Assembly (NCBI GenBank): GCA_013076295.1
Contig: RQOL01000531.1
Coordinates: 3,968,001 to 4,032,000 of the forward strand
DNA length: 64,000 bases
Source: Sanderia malayensis
Taxonomy: Eukaryota; Cnidaria; Scyphozoa; Semaeostomeae; Pelagiidae
Direction: 5' to 3'
Both the position numbers and the translations under genes were made by a program. Each line of letters starts with the position of its first letter. Positions within the stretch are counted from its first letter, which is position 1. Positions 1 through 13,700 of the stretch are shown here, piece by piece. The notes beneath the pieces were generated by a model. It worked only from the letters and a program-made list of their open reading frames with translations. It was not told the DNA's origin and did not search any database.

Positions 1-215
1 CGTTTCGAGTCGTTTTTATCATCATCAATAAGAGACTGCTTGTAAAAACTTCCAAGAGACGGTGATATATCTGAAGAGGAACCAAATTGTTGTTAATAAA
101 GACGATAAGAACATGCATAGCGAACAGCTAATAGCTCCCCAATGGAGGAAACGAATTAGATACTAGACTTATAACGTTCTCCTCCACATAAAGCAATAGG
201 TTGATCTTAATGTAA

Positions 216-404
216 TACAGTTAAATCTGCATAATTCGAACTCGTGTAATTCGAACTCTATCTAATTCGAACAAAATTATCTGTCCCTTCAAGGATCATT
301 AATGAACCAACTCTTACAAAACAAACCTCTATAATTCGAACTTTTTGCAATTCGAGCATTTTCACGCTTTCCCAGGGTGTTCGAATTAGACAGAGTTGAC
401 TGTA
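216..404. mobile_element. pogo/Tigger-like MITE (short copy)
   Basis: The element runs from TACAGTTAAATCTGCATAAT to a right end reading AATTAGACAGAGTTGACTGTA. Reverse-complemented, the right end begins TACAGTCAACTCTGTCTAAT, so the two ends form an imperfect terminal inverted repeat bounded by TA. The subterminal motif TAATTCGAAC recurs at 230-300 and 340-385. The same right half (a CCCTTCAAGGATCA-like core followed by TTTTGCAATTCGAGCATTTT) is present at 38990-39114. CAGT-starting ends with TAATTCGAA and TA flanks resemble pogo/Tigger-type Tc1-mariner elements; that family placement is an inference. There is no transposase. Confidence 0.6.
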
Positions 405-3400
405 CTTCGCATATAGTTTAATCTTGCATGGACTATCTCTAACTTCACCAATATTGCAGACAATATGAGAAGAGCAGACGCCAGACAGCCTTATTTACGA
501 TGTTAGTGTTATCAGATCGAGAAATCGTATTGAGTCGACATGGCTTTCTTGTCAAGGAAGCCTGCTTATTCGGGTGTGTACGCAAAGGGACAGTTGTACC
601 AACATACCACTGCCGTCTCTCACCGAGAAGCAAATAAGCGGTGCCATTGCATTCTCCGGAATTTCACAAGTACACAAAACAACACTAACTAACAATACAT
701 GTCCCTATACCAGATCGATGGCTTAATAGATACCGGTTAAATTAAGCCTGTTAATAGGTAATGTCTAAAACATCAATATATTTAGACATTATTTAATTCA
801 AGTAGGCTAAGCGTCAAGGCAATTCAAGAGAATGATACAGTAAAAAGCAGCATATAAGAGCCAATGGACCAAGGGCACCCATGCTGATATTTATCCTCAA
901 AAGAATAGAAGACGCAATAGTCTATTGCTTGGTGATCATAAACTGAACAAGGGTTGCCAGATGTCAGTTGGTGCGCTAAACCAAATGGGTTATAAGATAC
1001 ATAATACAGGTTCTTATATGCAGGTTTTTACAGTACTTGGTTCCTTTATCCTGTCTCCATTGTGTGATATCTTGGTTAGATCGATATCTCATTGCATGTA
1101 TACCATTAAACAACGGTGAACTTGAAACACGGTGAGATCTAAAGCATTTCCAAGCACTCAGATTAACGTCCAGTCTCGCGTGAATTGACTTCGTAACAGT
1201 GACGTAATTGTTGAGAATTTCTCGTGAACATGCTAATTGGCCTTGCAATTTGCTCGAAAAGGAAGTTTAGATTGACCCGTCTATGTTTATCAAATGTCAT
1301 TTCCTTAAAATGTCAAAAGAACAGGGCTATTTTAGGACGATGCTTTCTTCGTATTAAGCTATACGTCACGACTTTCTTAATTCACTGGTTTGAAGTCGCG
1401 GGAAGATAACGTCTCGCCAACTTTGTACACTTCGTGTTCGGAAACTTCAAAGGTTCAAAGACTCGGTTTAAAATACTAGGAATTTGCTTGACTGATTCGA
1501 AAACTCTAAAATCCATCACAGAACTACAATACAACTCTTATTGTTACCACATTGATACGAGACCATCTCTGTGTGATTATCGCTTGCATTCGCCACAACA
1601 CGACGGCAATTTTTGGTTGCAAAAATGTCGATTATGTATGAGGCCACGAAAGTGCAAATCATGTCTGAGTCTTGAACAGGGAATACACCCAGCCAGACAG
1701 ACGGAATAAATAACGAAAAAGCACCAAGCAAATCAAACGCGTCACGACACAAAAATGCTGCACACGCATTCTATATATAGAACGGCGATAAATATTTATG
1801 GGCGTGGGGCATTAATTTCTGCAGACGTCAACACTACCGATCACAACCATTAAATAAACGATGCTTTGGTCAATTAAGGAGGCATACCATATCCCATAAT
1901 GCACTACTGCCTCCTTATCTAAAGCCTTTTCAAATAGACGCCCATTACGTTAACAATCAAAATCAATAAGTGCCTCTGGGCGTTTAATTTAAGCACTGCA
2001 GTATCTCTGAAAGCTGAGTTCGCAGAAAAACAAAACTAAAGTGATACTTGTTTATAGATGAATTACCGTCTTATACACAATGGGCTTAATATGTGTGTGT
2101 TAAATATATAGTGCAACGTGCTGGATAGGTCTTTCAAACACTCGCGTGGCAATCAATACACAAAAGCCAATCTCCAAATTGAAGAAAAATTGTTACCCAC
2201 TCCCTCCCTCCTTTATCGTCATGTTACATGATTGCAAGTGGTCATGGACTTTTGTTTGAGCAAGGCAAGGTCTCAATGAATATCAAGAACTTCGTTAGTA
2301 TTTGTTTGAAAAGATTGTAATTTTGATTTTTTTCGCGATAGTCTGGGTTTATGTCCACGCAAAAATGCTCAAAGTGAATACAATAGGGTGATTTTAAATC
2401 GAGAAGCTTTTAGTAGCTACTAAAGCGCCAAATTGTCATGCCAAATTAAGAAACTATTCGCATAAATGCCAGGTTTCTTGTAAAAAACGCGTACAAGAGG
2501 ACAAACAGACGCAACAAAGGCAACGGAAGACGCAGTGGAAGGCTTCAAACAAATCAAGAGCAAACATACACTCGTTCGTATAGCGGATTTCCAATAAACG
2601 GCAATGCAATATATTACTCTGCATACAAATGCATATAAAAAAAGAGATCGCATAATATCTGTGTTTGTTCATGTTAGCACACAACGATCTGTTGCATTTC
2701 CGTTGATAATTTTGCTGCAGATGAAAATGAGACAATGGATGGCTGGCATTGTAGCCTGCGTCTTTGTGGCCATCAATTTAAATTGGGACAACATTGATAT
2801 CAGGGTTGTGGTGGCATCGAGGTTTTAGCACACAGTAACGAGGTTGTGCGTTCACAATGGGTTTCGAAAGGAAATGACGATTTTCGAACTTCATTACGCG
2901 CATCCAATTAGCGAGTTACGCGCGGATGTATCACGCGACAGCTAATAACATTTTCATTTCATTTCATCACATTTTGGTATAAGAACCAGCTATATCAGCT
3001 ATACTCCCCCCCCCCCCAGAGTGAAACCACCCTCCCCATACCCAAAGACAATGTCGTGTGCACATGTAGAGGACATGTTAAAACAATTTCACGGGGCGGA
3101 GAATAAACAGCCGATAAGTCAATAGCTCCCACTACAATAACGAGCTAAGCCGAAGTGATAAAATGATTACTAATGGTCTCATACCGTGATCATCGACTCG
3201 AACAATGCATCAAGTGTTTCGCAGTTATCATCATGAATACTGTTGCTCGAAATATCTCGAAACTGAAACACGCAATACGTTCAAGGTTGCTGAATAAGGG
3301 TGTTGGGGACCCCTTGAAAGTTTGGAAACCCCTGTGTCGAGAAAGGCACTCGGAAAACGTGGGGTTGTTGGTTGCAGTGTGGTGATACGATCGGGCATGA

Positions 3401-3640
3401 AATGGGGGAATGCCACAACCATAGTTTTGTTGCCCAAAATTGGTCACTAGTCGACTATACAAACCTCACAGCTCTGACCCGAGTAGCGTTAAGTAACATT
3501 TCATTAAAAGGGGAAAAGGGGAGGCAGAAATATTAGCCTGTTGGGGAGAAGGGACAAAAATTGGAGTTGAGATAAGGGAAATACGGTTTAGCAATCAAAG
3601 ATCAATGTTAACAACAAATCGAGCAATTCAGAAGCCGGTT
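405..3640. other. Intergenic stretch, no supported gene
   Basis: No open frame here shows a recognisable domain, codon bias or splice-bounded coding pattern on either strand. Contents seen: one member of the ACAGTAAAA palindromic MITE family (836-1035), a C homopolymer near 3006-3018 and several TATA-like strings (for example near 1770-1790) without an attached gene. It lies downstream of the exon of the minus-strand transcription factor at 3754, so it is probably part of that gene's next intron. Confidence 0.5.
836..1035. mobile_element. Palindromic MITE, ACAGTAAAA family
   Basis: Starts TACAGTAAAAAGCAGCATAT and ends with CTTATATGCAGGTTTTTACAGTA, near inverted repeats of each other. Internal motifs GAATAGAAGACGCAATAG and CTATTG match other copies at 6766, 8176, 24195, 26827 and 36068. 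This copy is longer (about 200 bp) and more diverged in the middle. Non-coding. Confidence 0.7.
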
Positions 3641-3753
3641 TAATTCAACACGAAATGGTGGCAAGAACGAGAAAAGTATGGACAGCTCGGGTGAATAAAC
3701 AAGAGGATGGTTTTAGGAAAAATTGAAAGAGGAAACAACAGAACATTGCTTAC

Positions 3754-4273
3754 CTGAATCTCGTGTGCGTCGATACGCATCGCTCGGGTAGAGATATCCA
3801 GTTGCCCAAGGAGAATACCCGCTACTGTTACCGCGACTGTGAAGGCTTTTGTGGTGAAACGACGGTGCAACCATGGAGCAGTAGTTTGAAGATGAGATGC
3901 CTTTCTGGGCGTAATAACTGAGCCACGAATCTGCATACGCGATCGGAGTGGTCGGGATGGGACAGAGTGGTCGCCTGTATGGACCATCCGAAGCAACACA
4001 TCTCCTGATATCAGCATCGTTATGCTTGCTGTTTGTGAGAATCAAATCTGGTGATTTTCCGTAGAACTGCGATTCTCGAATGGAGTCACCACAGTCATCG
4101 TCTTCGTTGAATTCGTCATATTCCCGATGCTGTTGTTGCGTGGCCTTTTCCTCTTTCCTTAGAATCCTCTCTATGCTGAACGAGCAGGACGATGCTTTTG
4201 GTCTTGGCACAAACTTTGTCGATTTCTCCTCCTCACAAACGCTTCTCCTGACATCACCATTTTCCACCATCAT
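3754..4273 (-). CDS. Partial transcription factor with eh1 repressor motif
   Basis: An open coding exon of 520 nt (173 codons plus 1 nt) ends at a strong donor (TTCAG|GTAAGC on the minus strand, phase 1), so the rest of the protein lies further left, beyond the window. Near residue 33 it carries SFSIERIL, a good match to the eh1 motif that recruits Groucho/TLE corepressors and is typical of homeobox proteins (Goosecoid, NK, Not, Engrailed) and some forkhead factors. An acidic stretch and a serine/tyrosine-rich region follow. No homeodomain or forkhead is visible here, so the DNA-binding class is unknown. The first Met of this exon is used as start. An alternative is a 13 nt upstream coding exon (4695-4707, MISR) spliced at 4278 in matching phase. 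Confidence 0.55.
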
Positions 4274-4789
4274 CTTGCCTTGTGTGTATGTAGTGTAGTA
4301 GATAGTTGTATACGCTGTGAGCTCTAGACGATATCTGCAATGCGAGCAATATTATAACTCTTGCGCACAAAACAAAGACGCAAACAGTGGGACTAGATTA
4401 GCTGCTCTAAACCCAAGAACTTTTCCACAAGCACAGCATTGACGCAAACATAAAACGAAGTATATTAGATATGTCCGACTCCACAAGGACCTGTGTTACT
4501 CAAACAGCTAAAACAGTGTCTAACAAGTGTATAACGTTTCGAAGTCAGGCTGCGCAACGCTCCGCTTGTAAGCAACTGTGAAGTTTGCAGACGAGAGTTG
4601 GAAAGTCTTTGGTCTGAATTCACGATCGAATATTCCATAGAGCGGTGTTGATCAATGAGAGATTAAACAGCGAGATAATAGCCAATGCACTTACCTCTGG
4701 ATATCATTTGTTGTCGAAAAAATGTAGCTTCGTTGCTGCTCTAAATGAAATGTTGTTGATCTGATCTGGCCCGTTGGGAAGAGACGGGG

Positions 4790-4797
4790 TTTTTATA
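4790..4797 (-). promoter_or_regulatory. TATA box of the eh1 transcription factor gene
   Basis: Minus-strand TATAAAAA is followed about 90 bp downstream by a short exon ending in a canonical donor at 4695 (CCAGAG|GTAAGTGC). Transcription would start near 4765. Spacing and orientation fit a 5' exon for the gene at 3754-4273. Inferred from sequence only. Confidence 0.5.
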
Positions 4798-6041
4798 GCA
4801 GTACACAAATGCCAAACAGGAAATGCCAGTACTTCAACTAACACAGTCACTCAATCAATCCATACAGCTAGTCAGGATAAACATTGAATTGCATTGCTTG
4901 CTTATTACAGTACGCCACAGCATCCCAGTGTGTCTGTTATAAACAATGCAATCACAACTTTGACCAATGAGAGCAGAGCTAGAGAACAAGCTTCTTCCAT
5001 TCATGGTCACTGATAAAGTTTTTGATAAACAATTATGAATTTTGCTTCTAATAATACAGAAAAAGAAAACTGTTCTGAACTTCCATTGAATAGGAAACAG
5101 TGAAAATAATGTAAACTTGTTGTTGATATTTTCATTTTCGCAGTAACTCACATAACCTAATTGATAATTGGAAATTGCTTTTCGATTAAGCAAGAAAGAA
5201 ACAGTGTTTTCAAACCATTCATCACATGATGATGATTATGGCGATGATGGCGATGTGGTGATAAAGAGATCAGCGTTTTGAAACAAACATATTTGACTGA
5301 TGAACAATTGATCGTGTCTCGATTCTTAGCAAATTAATTTGATAGTTATTATCTCGAAAAGGCATTTTCTATGAAATACGCAGCTCACTGTTTAAATATT
5401 TCCTTATCATTACGTCAGCTGATAACACAACTTTTCGCAACCTTCAAACCATCTTTGTAAATACATCTTACGATGAACACCCAGCAAAACTCAACTTTCC
5501 ATCTCTCTCCGTGGATAATATCAATGCAGTCTCGATTAATTAAAATTATCCAGACAACTCAAATCAAGTAGATTGAAGACGGATTTGTTCTAGTGCCCGG
5601 GCCAACGCTTTCTGCTGTATTGAAGCTCAGTTTTAGTAGAATCATAGTTAGTAGAGAGGATGATTGAATTGATAATCCATATATACAGGTTGGGCCGGTG
5701 AGATCAAATCTAACCCGGGCAGCGCAAATGTAAACCGAGAGGAGCAAATGTAGTCCGCATGACTAAAATATAAACCGGATATATTTTGTTGGATAATTAT
5801 GGTGTTACCAGTTGAATATGACTGGTGTATGGGATATCAAACAAAATTTAAACCGTTCCTCAAAGCTATGAAAATCGTGATTCAGAAAATGTTCCAGGGA
5901 TGCATCAATATTGCAAGAGTATTTGATATGCAGGGCAGGGCCAGGGACATTCCTGGCAACATAACCGAATAAAACTGCTGACAGGAGATCACTTCATCAG
6001 AGAGATAAATATACAATCCACAGACCACCTTCAAATCAAAA

Positions 6042-6310
6042 TATCGTAAATTTTAAGCCCCCACATACGAAAAGCCCTCCCCTCGAATAAGCCCCCATCC
6101 TGATAATCATTTGCAAGGATATTGAGTCCAAGTTTCCAGACATTGAAGTTGCTTAGTGAATGTATTGCAAATAACAACAAGTCTAAGCCAATAACTTTAT
6201 TGATTGGCTGCATCATATAGCTTTTATTTTGCTTAATTTTGAACAATAATCCAGCTAAAATTTCGTTTTTGCAAACAGGCCCCCGGGGGCTTATACGTGG
6301 ATTTACGGTA
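6042..6310. mobile_element. MITE, TACCGTAAATCCTCGAATAAGCCCC family
   Basis: Left end TATCGTAAATTTTAAGCCCCC; right end CCCCCGGGGGCTTATACGTGGATTTACGGTA. The ends are inverted repeats. The inner repeats GAATAAGCCCCC and GGGGGCTTAT recur in other copies at 38026, 46283, 49290, 49584 and 52194. About 270 bp, non-coding. Confidence 0.7.
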
Positions 6311-6765
6311 TGATTAGCCATGTATATTTTTGCAGGCCAACATAATTAATTTGAATAACCATTTAAAGGTGAAGTGTAGAAAGGTAGTTCATTTCACCAA
6401 TTGGGGATCATTTCTATAATAACACAACAACATGGTAACAACGAACTGTTTATGTGCAATGCAGAATCAGGGTGGGTGGGAGCTGCTTGTTGCGCCAGCA
6501 ACTCTACAACGCAAAGAAATTTACTGAGATTCCAATACAAAGTGCTTGAAAGAAACCAAAAATAACTTGTTTAAACTGATTACACCGAGAACTCATTAAA
6601 CTGAAGCTATACAATGTACGATGATCCACCCCAATTCATCAAAACGTTTAGTTTACAATTACCCCAAGTAATTGTAAAACTTAATTGATTATTGCTGAAT
6701 TATATGAATTTGAATTTGCTATTCCGTAAAAGCTGGTCATGTATACGAAAGAAAACTCCACTGGC

Positions 6766-6895
6766 ACAGTAAAAACCCAGAGGCAACGAGTTAAAAACCT
6801 CCCAATTGATATTTCTGCTCAAAACAATAACCTATTGTTTAAAAACAATGGGCTGGGTGCAAACTTCCAGGCTCCTACATGCGGGTTTTTACTGT
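6766..6895. mobile_element. Palindromic MITE, ACAGTAAAA family
   Basis: Begins ACAGTAAAAACCCAGAGGCA and ends CATGCGGGTTTTTACTGT. The interior has AACAATAACCTATTGTTTAA, the family's palindromic core. About 130 bp. Confidence 0.7.
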
Positions 6896-7710
6896 CAATG
6901 AAGCATGCGGTATCCTGGATGTTATCGTGTAAATTTGCGTTGCGTGGTATGATAACTAACGACTATTTCCGTTATTTGTCGCCAGTTCTCGTTAGCTGTC
7001 GGAAGATTGACGACAAGCACCGATAATCAACGACAATAATCGTATTCGCAAGAATGCTGTGTGGACATTCCTTGCAGCGTGCACCACCTGATGGGTTTCT
7101 GTTTTATTTCATGCCAAAGGGAGGAACATGTTGGCACTGGTCCGAATCTGAGACAGTCATTAGGAGTGAGCATTTAGAAAATGCATAAATAAACAAAGAA
7201 ACAAGCATGTAAACAATGAAATAAACAAACACACAAACACGGCGCGGTGCTGGCTCGTTGAAATGCGGAAATAGGGTAGACAACCCCAGCATCTATTTAC
7301 GATTATCCTTCGCAAATCCTGGACTTCGAACTTCCATTTCCGAAGCTTTGATTAAATCCTACGCAAGACCCAAAGGGATCGCTAGGGAGGAGCATATGAT
7401 GCAAACGTTCATATGGTAAAACGTTATTGAGGATTGGAGATAAGGAGAATTTTAAAAATACTTTACAAAATTCAAGCTTGCATGTATATGGCTCTTTAAA
7501 TACCCGATTTCTTTTGGAAGATATGTTTAAAATACTTGAAAAGGAATCTGCTCTCAATGGCGCAATTTGAAGTTTTCAAGATAGTTACAAAGCTTCCAAG
7601 ATAGTTCTGTAGATGGGGTGAATTTAATTACCTTGTTGCATTTAAGCGTCAAACCTTCAATATAATATCCTTGAATTATCATCAGGGTTGCTGTTTGTGT
7701 TATAAATTTC

Positions 7711-10700
7711 TCATGCAAACTCTGGATGCTTCTCAAGATATTTCCTTGAATATAAATAATAAATATCTCAGTTAATGAATGCCACAAAGAGATGATAGAC
7801 TGAATGAATGAAAGAGTGGGAGAAAGAGACGTTGGTTTAGAGACATACGATCTCGCCTCTTCGATCATGAATCTTTTCTTCTCTTTAAAAGATAGACCTG
7901 TTTGGTTCTTCGATTTCATACTATCCTTTGACTTCTATTAATCAAAATATTAATTAACATTAAACCTGGTATCAGAAAAGCAAGTTGACAAAAACGATTC
8001 AAAGCGTTAGAAACAATAAAGGGTAGTTTACAGGAGCAATGTTCCTTTGAAATTTTTAATTGACGATCTTGACAATTTTAATTTGCTTCTGTAGATGAGG
8101 TGAATTTGAGCTGATATGACAATTGTTTATATGACAAGGCATGCCAGCTTTTAGTTGTCGTATGAAAAATTCTCATACAGTAAAACCCCGCATATAAAAA
8201 CCAATGGATTAAGAACCTTCAGGGTGATTTTGCTACTGGAAACAATAGAAGAAACAATAGCCTATTGTCTTGGAACAATAAGCTGGATGTAAATTTACAG
8301 ATTCTTACATTCGGATTTTTACTGTATGCGAAACTTGCTCGTGTGAACTTGGTGACTTGAGTTCATAACACCTTAAAATGCTCTTAGCAGATTCAAAACA
8401 TTGGGAGGAAATTCGAAGCTTTATCGTATGGTTTGTTGTCTTAAAAAAACTTCATTCATATTCTAGTGCATGTTGATAAAATGTTGAATAGAGAAATCCA
8501 TAAATAGAATAGAATATGCTTTCTAATTAATTAATCTATCCATATCCGATGAGATATATTATTCAACGACGCTCAAATTGAATAAAAAGGCAACTATCAA
8601 TTCATCGGCTACGAAATTCTTAGCAATCTTGTCCTGTCTGTCTCGAATAGTTTGCACCTATAATTACAGCACATTTTATACACAATCAAATGCACACTTA
8701 TATTCGTTATCAGTAATTACGTAAATGGTAATTGAAAGATCCAATTTAAACGGGGCCTTAATGTAACGCATTGTATATCTTTTGATCAATAAAGCAATTG
8801 GTATTTGAAAAAAATATCACTTTTTAAATGGTTGTTTTCAATTATTCATCGCAGAAGGTAGACCGCCATTTCGGAATCCCTTTTTGATTCGGACATTTGT
8901 CAAACAAGTTATTGCGGGCCACGTTGTAATTGCCTGATGAAACAGATAACGTTTGTATTTCATACATTCAAATTTGCATAGTTTGTGGCGAGCTTCATCG
9001 TTTCGCTCGTCTGCTAAATAGAAAGCTTTCAAACATCTATCAATTGCTTATCAAAGCAAAAACAGATGGCTTCTGTCACGTTAAAACCCAGCCCCACTCA
9101 ATGAAACCGGATTGAAGAATAGCGAGCAGAAACACGACCGAACCCGGTCACTAAGAATTCAAAGTATCCGCAAGGTATCTCTAGTTACCTTGATTGCTTG
9201 AGCGGTTCTTTGTTGTTTCTTTTCCGCCTCTAGCTCTTCGGTTGAGAGTGGGATGTACATGATTCGACCTTCCAATAGGCTGGTCAATGTTGTATCAACT
9301 GATTTCGATTTAACTGCGCAGAGAAAACAGCAAACATTAGCTGCTCATATCAAGCGAGGAAACTTTCTAGCAAAGCTAACTAGAGTATGATTTACAACTT
9401 TGAAAATGGATCTTAAAAGCAACCTCATGAAAAGGAGATTGCTATCAAGATCAACTTCCAAAGAAGGATTTTTCTGGAAGAAGAATTTTCTATGGAGTTC
9501 TGCTCAAACAAGAGGACTTTCCAGACAGCTCTGGCCAAACAAGAGTACTTTCTAGGGAGCGCTGGTCAGACAAAAATTTTCTGGGAGTTCTATTAGAACA
9601 CCCCGAAAATGTTCGTGCTACGCTTTGTTGGAAAATCTTCTTAAAAGAGATTTTCGAACAAAGCATAGCAATATTCGCAAACCAATAGAACTGACTCCGA
9701 GACTCAATCTATAATCTGCTAAGTGTAAGCATATAATATTGTCAAATCGAGTCTCGATTTCAAAATCATACCTAGATCTCTCTTTATGACGTCACTTGGT
9801 ACTTGGGGCAAGACGTCTTTCACTTGACGCACCATGATATCCAATCTTGAATTTGATGGCCGCATGGATGGTTGGGATCGTTGTTGAGCTGTTTCAGCAG
9901 TGCAAAACACAAAAGGTCAACAAACTTTGCTCAAAAATATCAAAAATAAATAATCCCCCAGGGTGCTAATTCGAGGATTTACGACAAATACTGCAAATCC
10001 GCGAAATCCACAATTTTATCTGGATTTTGTTTAATAATAAGGTGGATAAAAACTACAGTATGCAATCAATTAATAACGTTATTGGTTTAAGCTTGCTGCA
10101 ACCTGCAGTGCATTCACTAATGTCTAATACATGGCCTCAATATCCTTGTAAATAATTATCGGGGTGGTGTTTATTCCAGGGGAGAACGTACTCGGAGGTG
10201 GGGGCTTATTTGAGAATTTACCGAATTACCATTTTGCGTGTGTTGCAGCCTTTTGATCAGTTCTTTCTTGTCACTGACGTCATAGTGAGTTGGTTCAAGC
10301 TTCAAGGCATCGCACATTTCCTGCGAATGACCCAACAAGAAAAATAAGATCAAGCAAAGCAATATAACAAAACATACAGTAGAAACCCGAACAAAAGAAC
10401 CTGCAAACATTGCTTCCAGCCTATTGTTCAAGCACGATAGGCTATTGTTTCTTCTATTGTTCAAGTTCAAGCACAATAAGCTATTGTTTATTATGTTGCT
10501 TTGAACATATATCAGCCAGGGGCTCCTAATCTACTGGTGCTTGGATGTGGGTTACATGTTATTATACGGCAGCATAGATCGCGAGATTCAATTTACCTTG
10601 CATATGGACTTTGCAAATGCATCGTCCGTTGATGAATCTAGTTTCTCCATTGGATGTAGATAACTGTACATAAATAATTATTTATAATAGGCGAACAAAA

Positions 10701-13700
10701 TTTGTGAATTAGAAGCGAAGCTACAAACATCACTTCCAAGAAGTAATAGATAACAACACTCACTCTTAAAAATCAAATAAAAAAATCAAGAAACTATTCA
10801 AAAGCTATTGAAATTAAAAAATTGTAATTGTAGTTAATTAATTGCAACTTTGAAAATTAAAACACTTGACCGACTAACCAGATATCGTAGATTGTGTATG
10901 GCACAAAAAATGTCCATAAGAGATCGCTCCAGAATCCTCCATTAAGAATGTTCTGGAAATCAATAAAATCTCCGTACAAATACAGAACAATGTAGTTTTA
11001 AAACGAGGGCAATCTTAGCCTAATGTTTCCTTAGATGCGACCAAAAATTCGAATTTTTGGTCGCATTTAAGAAGACATTTCAAAATTCTGATTAATACTT
11101 CATACCAGTCTGATTGGCAGGAAGGCTGGTCGTCTTGCAGTTAAAACGATCTATAAAAGCAAAAACAATACTAAGCAATTAACAAGTAAACCAATTGTCA
11201 AATGTTTATTATATGTTACAAAGAATTGAGAAACAATTTATAAATGACAACAAAACAGAAGGGTTTTAATTGAGAGGTATCATATTTGAAATTGGTATCT
11301 GAAGGAGACCATTTAACCAAAAGTAGAAAACAATATTGCGCATAACGAAAAGAAAATTCAGCTGCTGGGGAAAATACTTACAGGCTGATAGATGTAGTTA
11401 AATTGGAAATACAGATTGCTGAAAGAAAAACAAAAAACTTCAAAAAGACTTCTTAACTCTTCTACGTCCTATATTATTATATGCTTTTAAATATATACTT
11501 ATCACATAAGAAATGTTACCAGCTTTACCAACATACAATGCTCTACAAAGTGCAGAGCGTTAATTAAAAAAACTGGTTGTTTGTAACTCAGAGTTTCGCA
11601 CAAAAGAACTTGTCACACAAACAATAAATATTGTAAATCATATAAGTTTCTGGTCTGTCTGACAAGTGGTCTAGCACAAAGCTCAGAATTGCAAAAATCA
11701 GTCTTCTTTTTTCAGTACTTCCACTAAATATACCCGTGAATTTCATGGCGCTACCAGTGATAGGTGTATTCGTGGTAATAAGTAAAGATAATATATGAAG
11801 TGTGAAACCCAGGTTAACTCATACCATGGTAATTTTACCTTGTAATACTATTGTAGTTACACACATAACACTTGTTCTCAATTGTTGTGAAATAATTTAT
11901 TGTCCAACACATAAAATCAATTTAAATAAATAGGGTGAAGCATTAGCAGAAAGACAATCAATTCAATTCACTTTACCGAAATTTGAGCATTGATTTTTGT
12001 CCATTAGTTGGAGATTCCTCTGGAAATATCAAAGCTGGAAAATCTACATCTGAACACAAAAAAGAGATAGTGGTTAGAAGAGAAATGGAGCTCAGGGCAT
12101 GGCTTAAAACCTTGGCCAATAAAATGTGGGTGTGAGATGACACAAGGTTTGATAACCTTGTAAATATGATGCAAATTTAAACCCTATCAACACACACATC
12201 AATACAATGAACATTGCTAAACAAAGGGTAAATATTGCCCTAAGTGGGAACATTTTTCAAAATAACTTCCTTGCAAAAGCAAGCTCTATAGAACAAACAC
12301 ATCTCTATAACAGACAAAATCATAAATCCCACAAGTATACATTATATCCAGGTTACAATGTAGATAAATTAAACAAACAATGCTATCAGAGTTCAGCTTT
12401 GATTGAATTAATCTATCAATTAAATTTTCCACTGAATGTATAAACTAAATTCTTTACCTGTTGTTGAGAAATGATCCTTCAAAGTACTTGATGAATTTCT
12501 TGCTGAATTGTCAGAGTATTTATGTCCCATTAGCCAACTGATGAGAAATGGTAGCGATCCATTTTTGGACACCTGTGGAGGGACAAATGCTTATAACTGA
12601 GTGTTGAGCTAGCTGGCTTTGTAGTCAGTGCGGAGAAAAGATTGCATTTGAAAAACTGCAGTCCCACATCAGCAGACACTACCCTTTACTGTTCAGTGCA
12701 TGTAGCATGTATGTATCTATGTATGTATGTAGCATGTATGTATCTATGTATGTATGTATGTATGTATGTGTTTATGTTATATAGCATGCATGTAGCATGT
12801 ATGTATGCATGTATGTATGTATGTAGCAATAGCACATATGCATGTATGTATGTATGTAGCATGCATGTAGCATGTATGTATATATGTATGTATGTATGTA
12901 CATTCAATCTACTTACCAGCATATGAGATTCTATTGACTCCAATACGAGGCTGTCTAGAGGTGAGAGGCTATTTGAAACTAGTATCTGAAACGAGATTCA
13001 ATTGATTTCCATTAGCTCCAACAGTAGCAATAGGACTCTACTTCAAGTGGAAAAATTGCCTTACTTTTGATTTGGTTGACAAATTTATCTCACTCCTTTT
13101 TGAAAATGTGACCATGCCAAGAATGGTGTTATTAATTCGTAATATCCACCTGAAAATTGAAAAAAATAAAATTGATTATCTGATGGGATATGAAAATCAG
13201 GGGCAGAGTCGAGGAGATGAATGGGGGGCTCAAGATCCTCCCCACTTTGTCTTCATTTCCGGCAAAAAGAAGGCGTGTCCTGTGTAAAAGGGGCGTGGTC
13301 CTGAAATTTTAAAACCCATTTCCGTACTTTCTCTGTGTGCCTTGTGCTGCCAATGATGCATGATACGGAAATTCAGCAAAATGGAAATATATCAAAAGTA
13401 ATTGCGAAGAATATGATTAAAATCTATTTGTACTAACCGTCTAATTAAAATTCCCTTTGGTAAAATGCTTAATATTATAAGAAGTTGAACACAAAAAAGC
13501 GTTCGTACAATGCAGAGTAACACTCCGATGGGAAGATAAACGAGAAAGAGAAAAAATTCAAAACCATCTGGAACTCTATTGAAAAAATAAAAAGTATCAA
13601 TTTGGTGTCATTTAACTCGAATGAAAGCAAAGCAAAGCAAGAAAAGTGAGACAAATTTCAGTTAGTAGCAAGTTGATATGACAGCCTATTTAGGCCAGTC

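Larger units (their letters stand above)
4800..7710. other. Intergenic region with MITEs
   Basis: Lies between the promoter of the eh1 factor and the 3' end of AUP1. No gene is supported on either strand. It holds a TACCGTAAA-family element (6042-6310) and an ACAGTAAAA-family element (6766-6895), and is otherwise AT-rich unique sequence. Confidence 0.5.

Noticed and set aside
925..1248. Short frames near the left end
   Set aside because: They lie in or across the MITE at 836-1035 and are repeat translations.
2420..2828. Overlapping frames on both strands, one Cys-rich
   Set aside because: No domain, no splice-consistent partners and no upstream promoter; a likely chance frame in intergenic DNA.
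8838..9032. Possible AUP1 C-terminal exon at about 8960-9020 (QTSETMKLATNYANL)
   Set aside because: It has an acceptor-like site, but the phase-consistent exons at 7934-7849 and 7744-7711 reproduce the conserved UBE2G2-binding C-terminus, so this is treated as intron.
12642..12943. Open frames on both strands of the ATGT microsatellite
   Set aside because: They are translations of a tetranucleotide repeat in an AUP1 intron; no codon bias, no homology.
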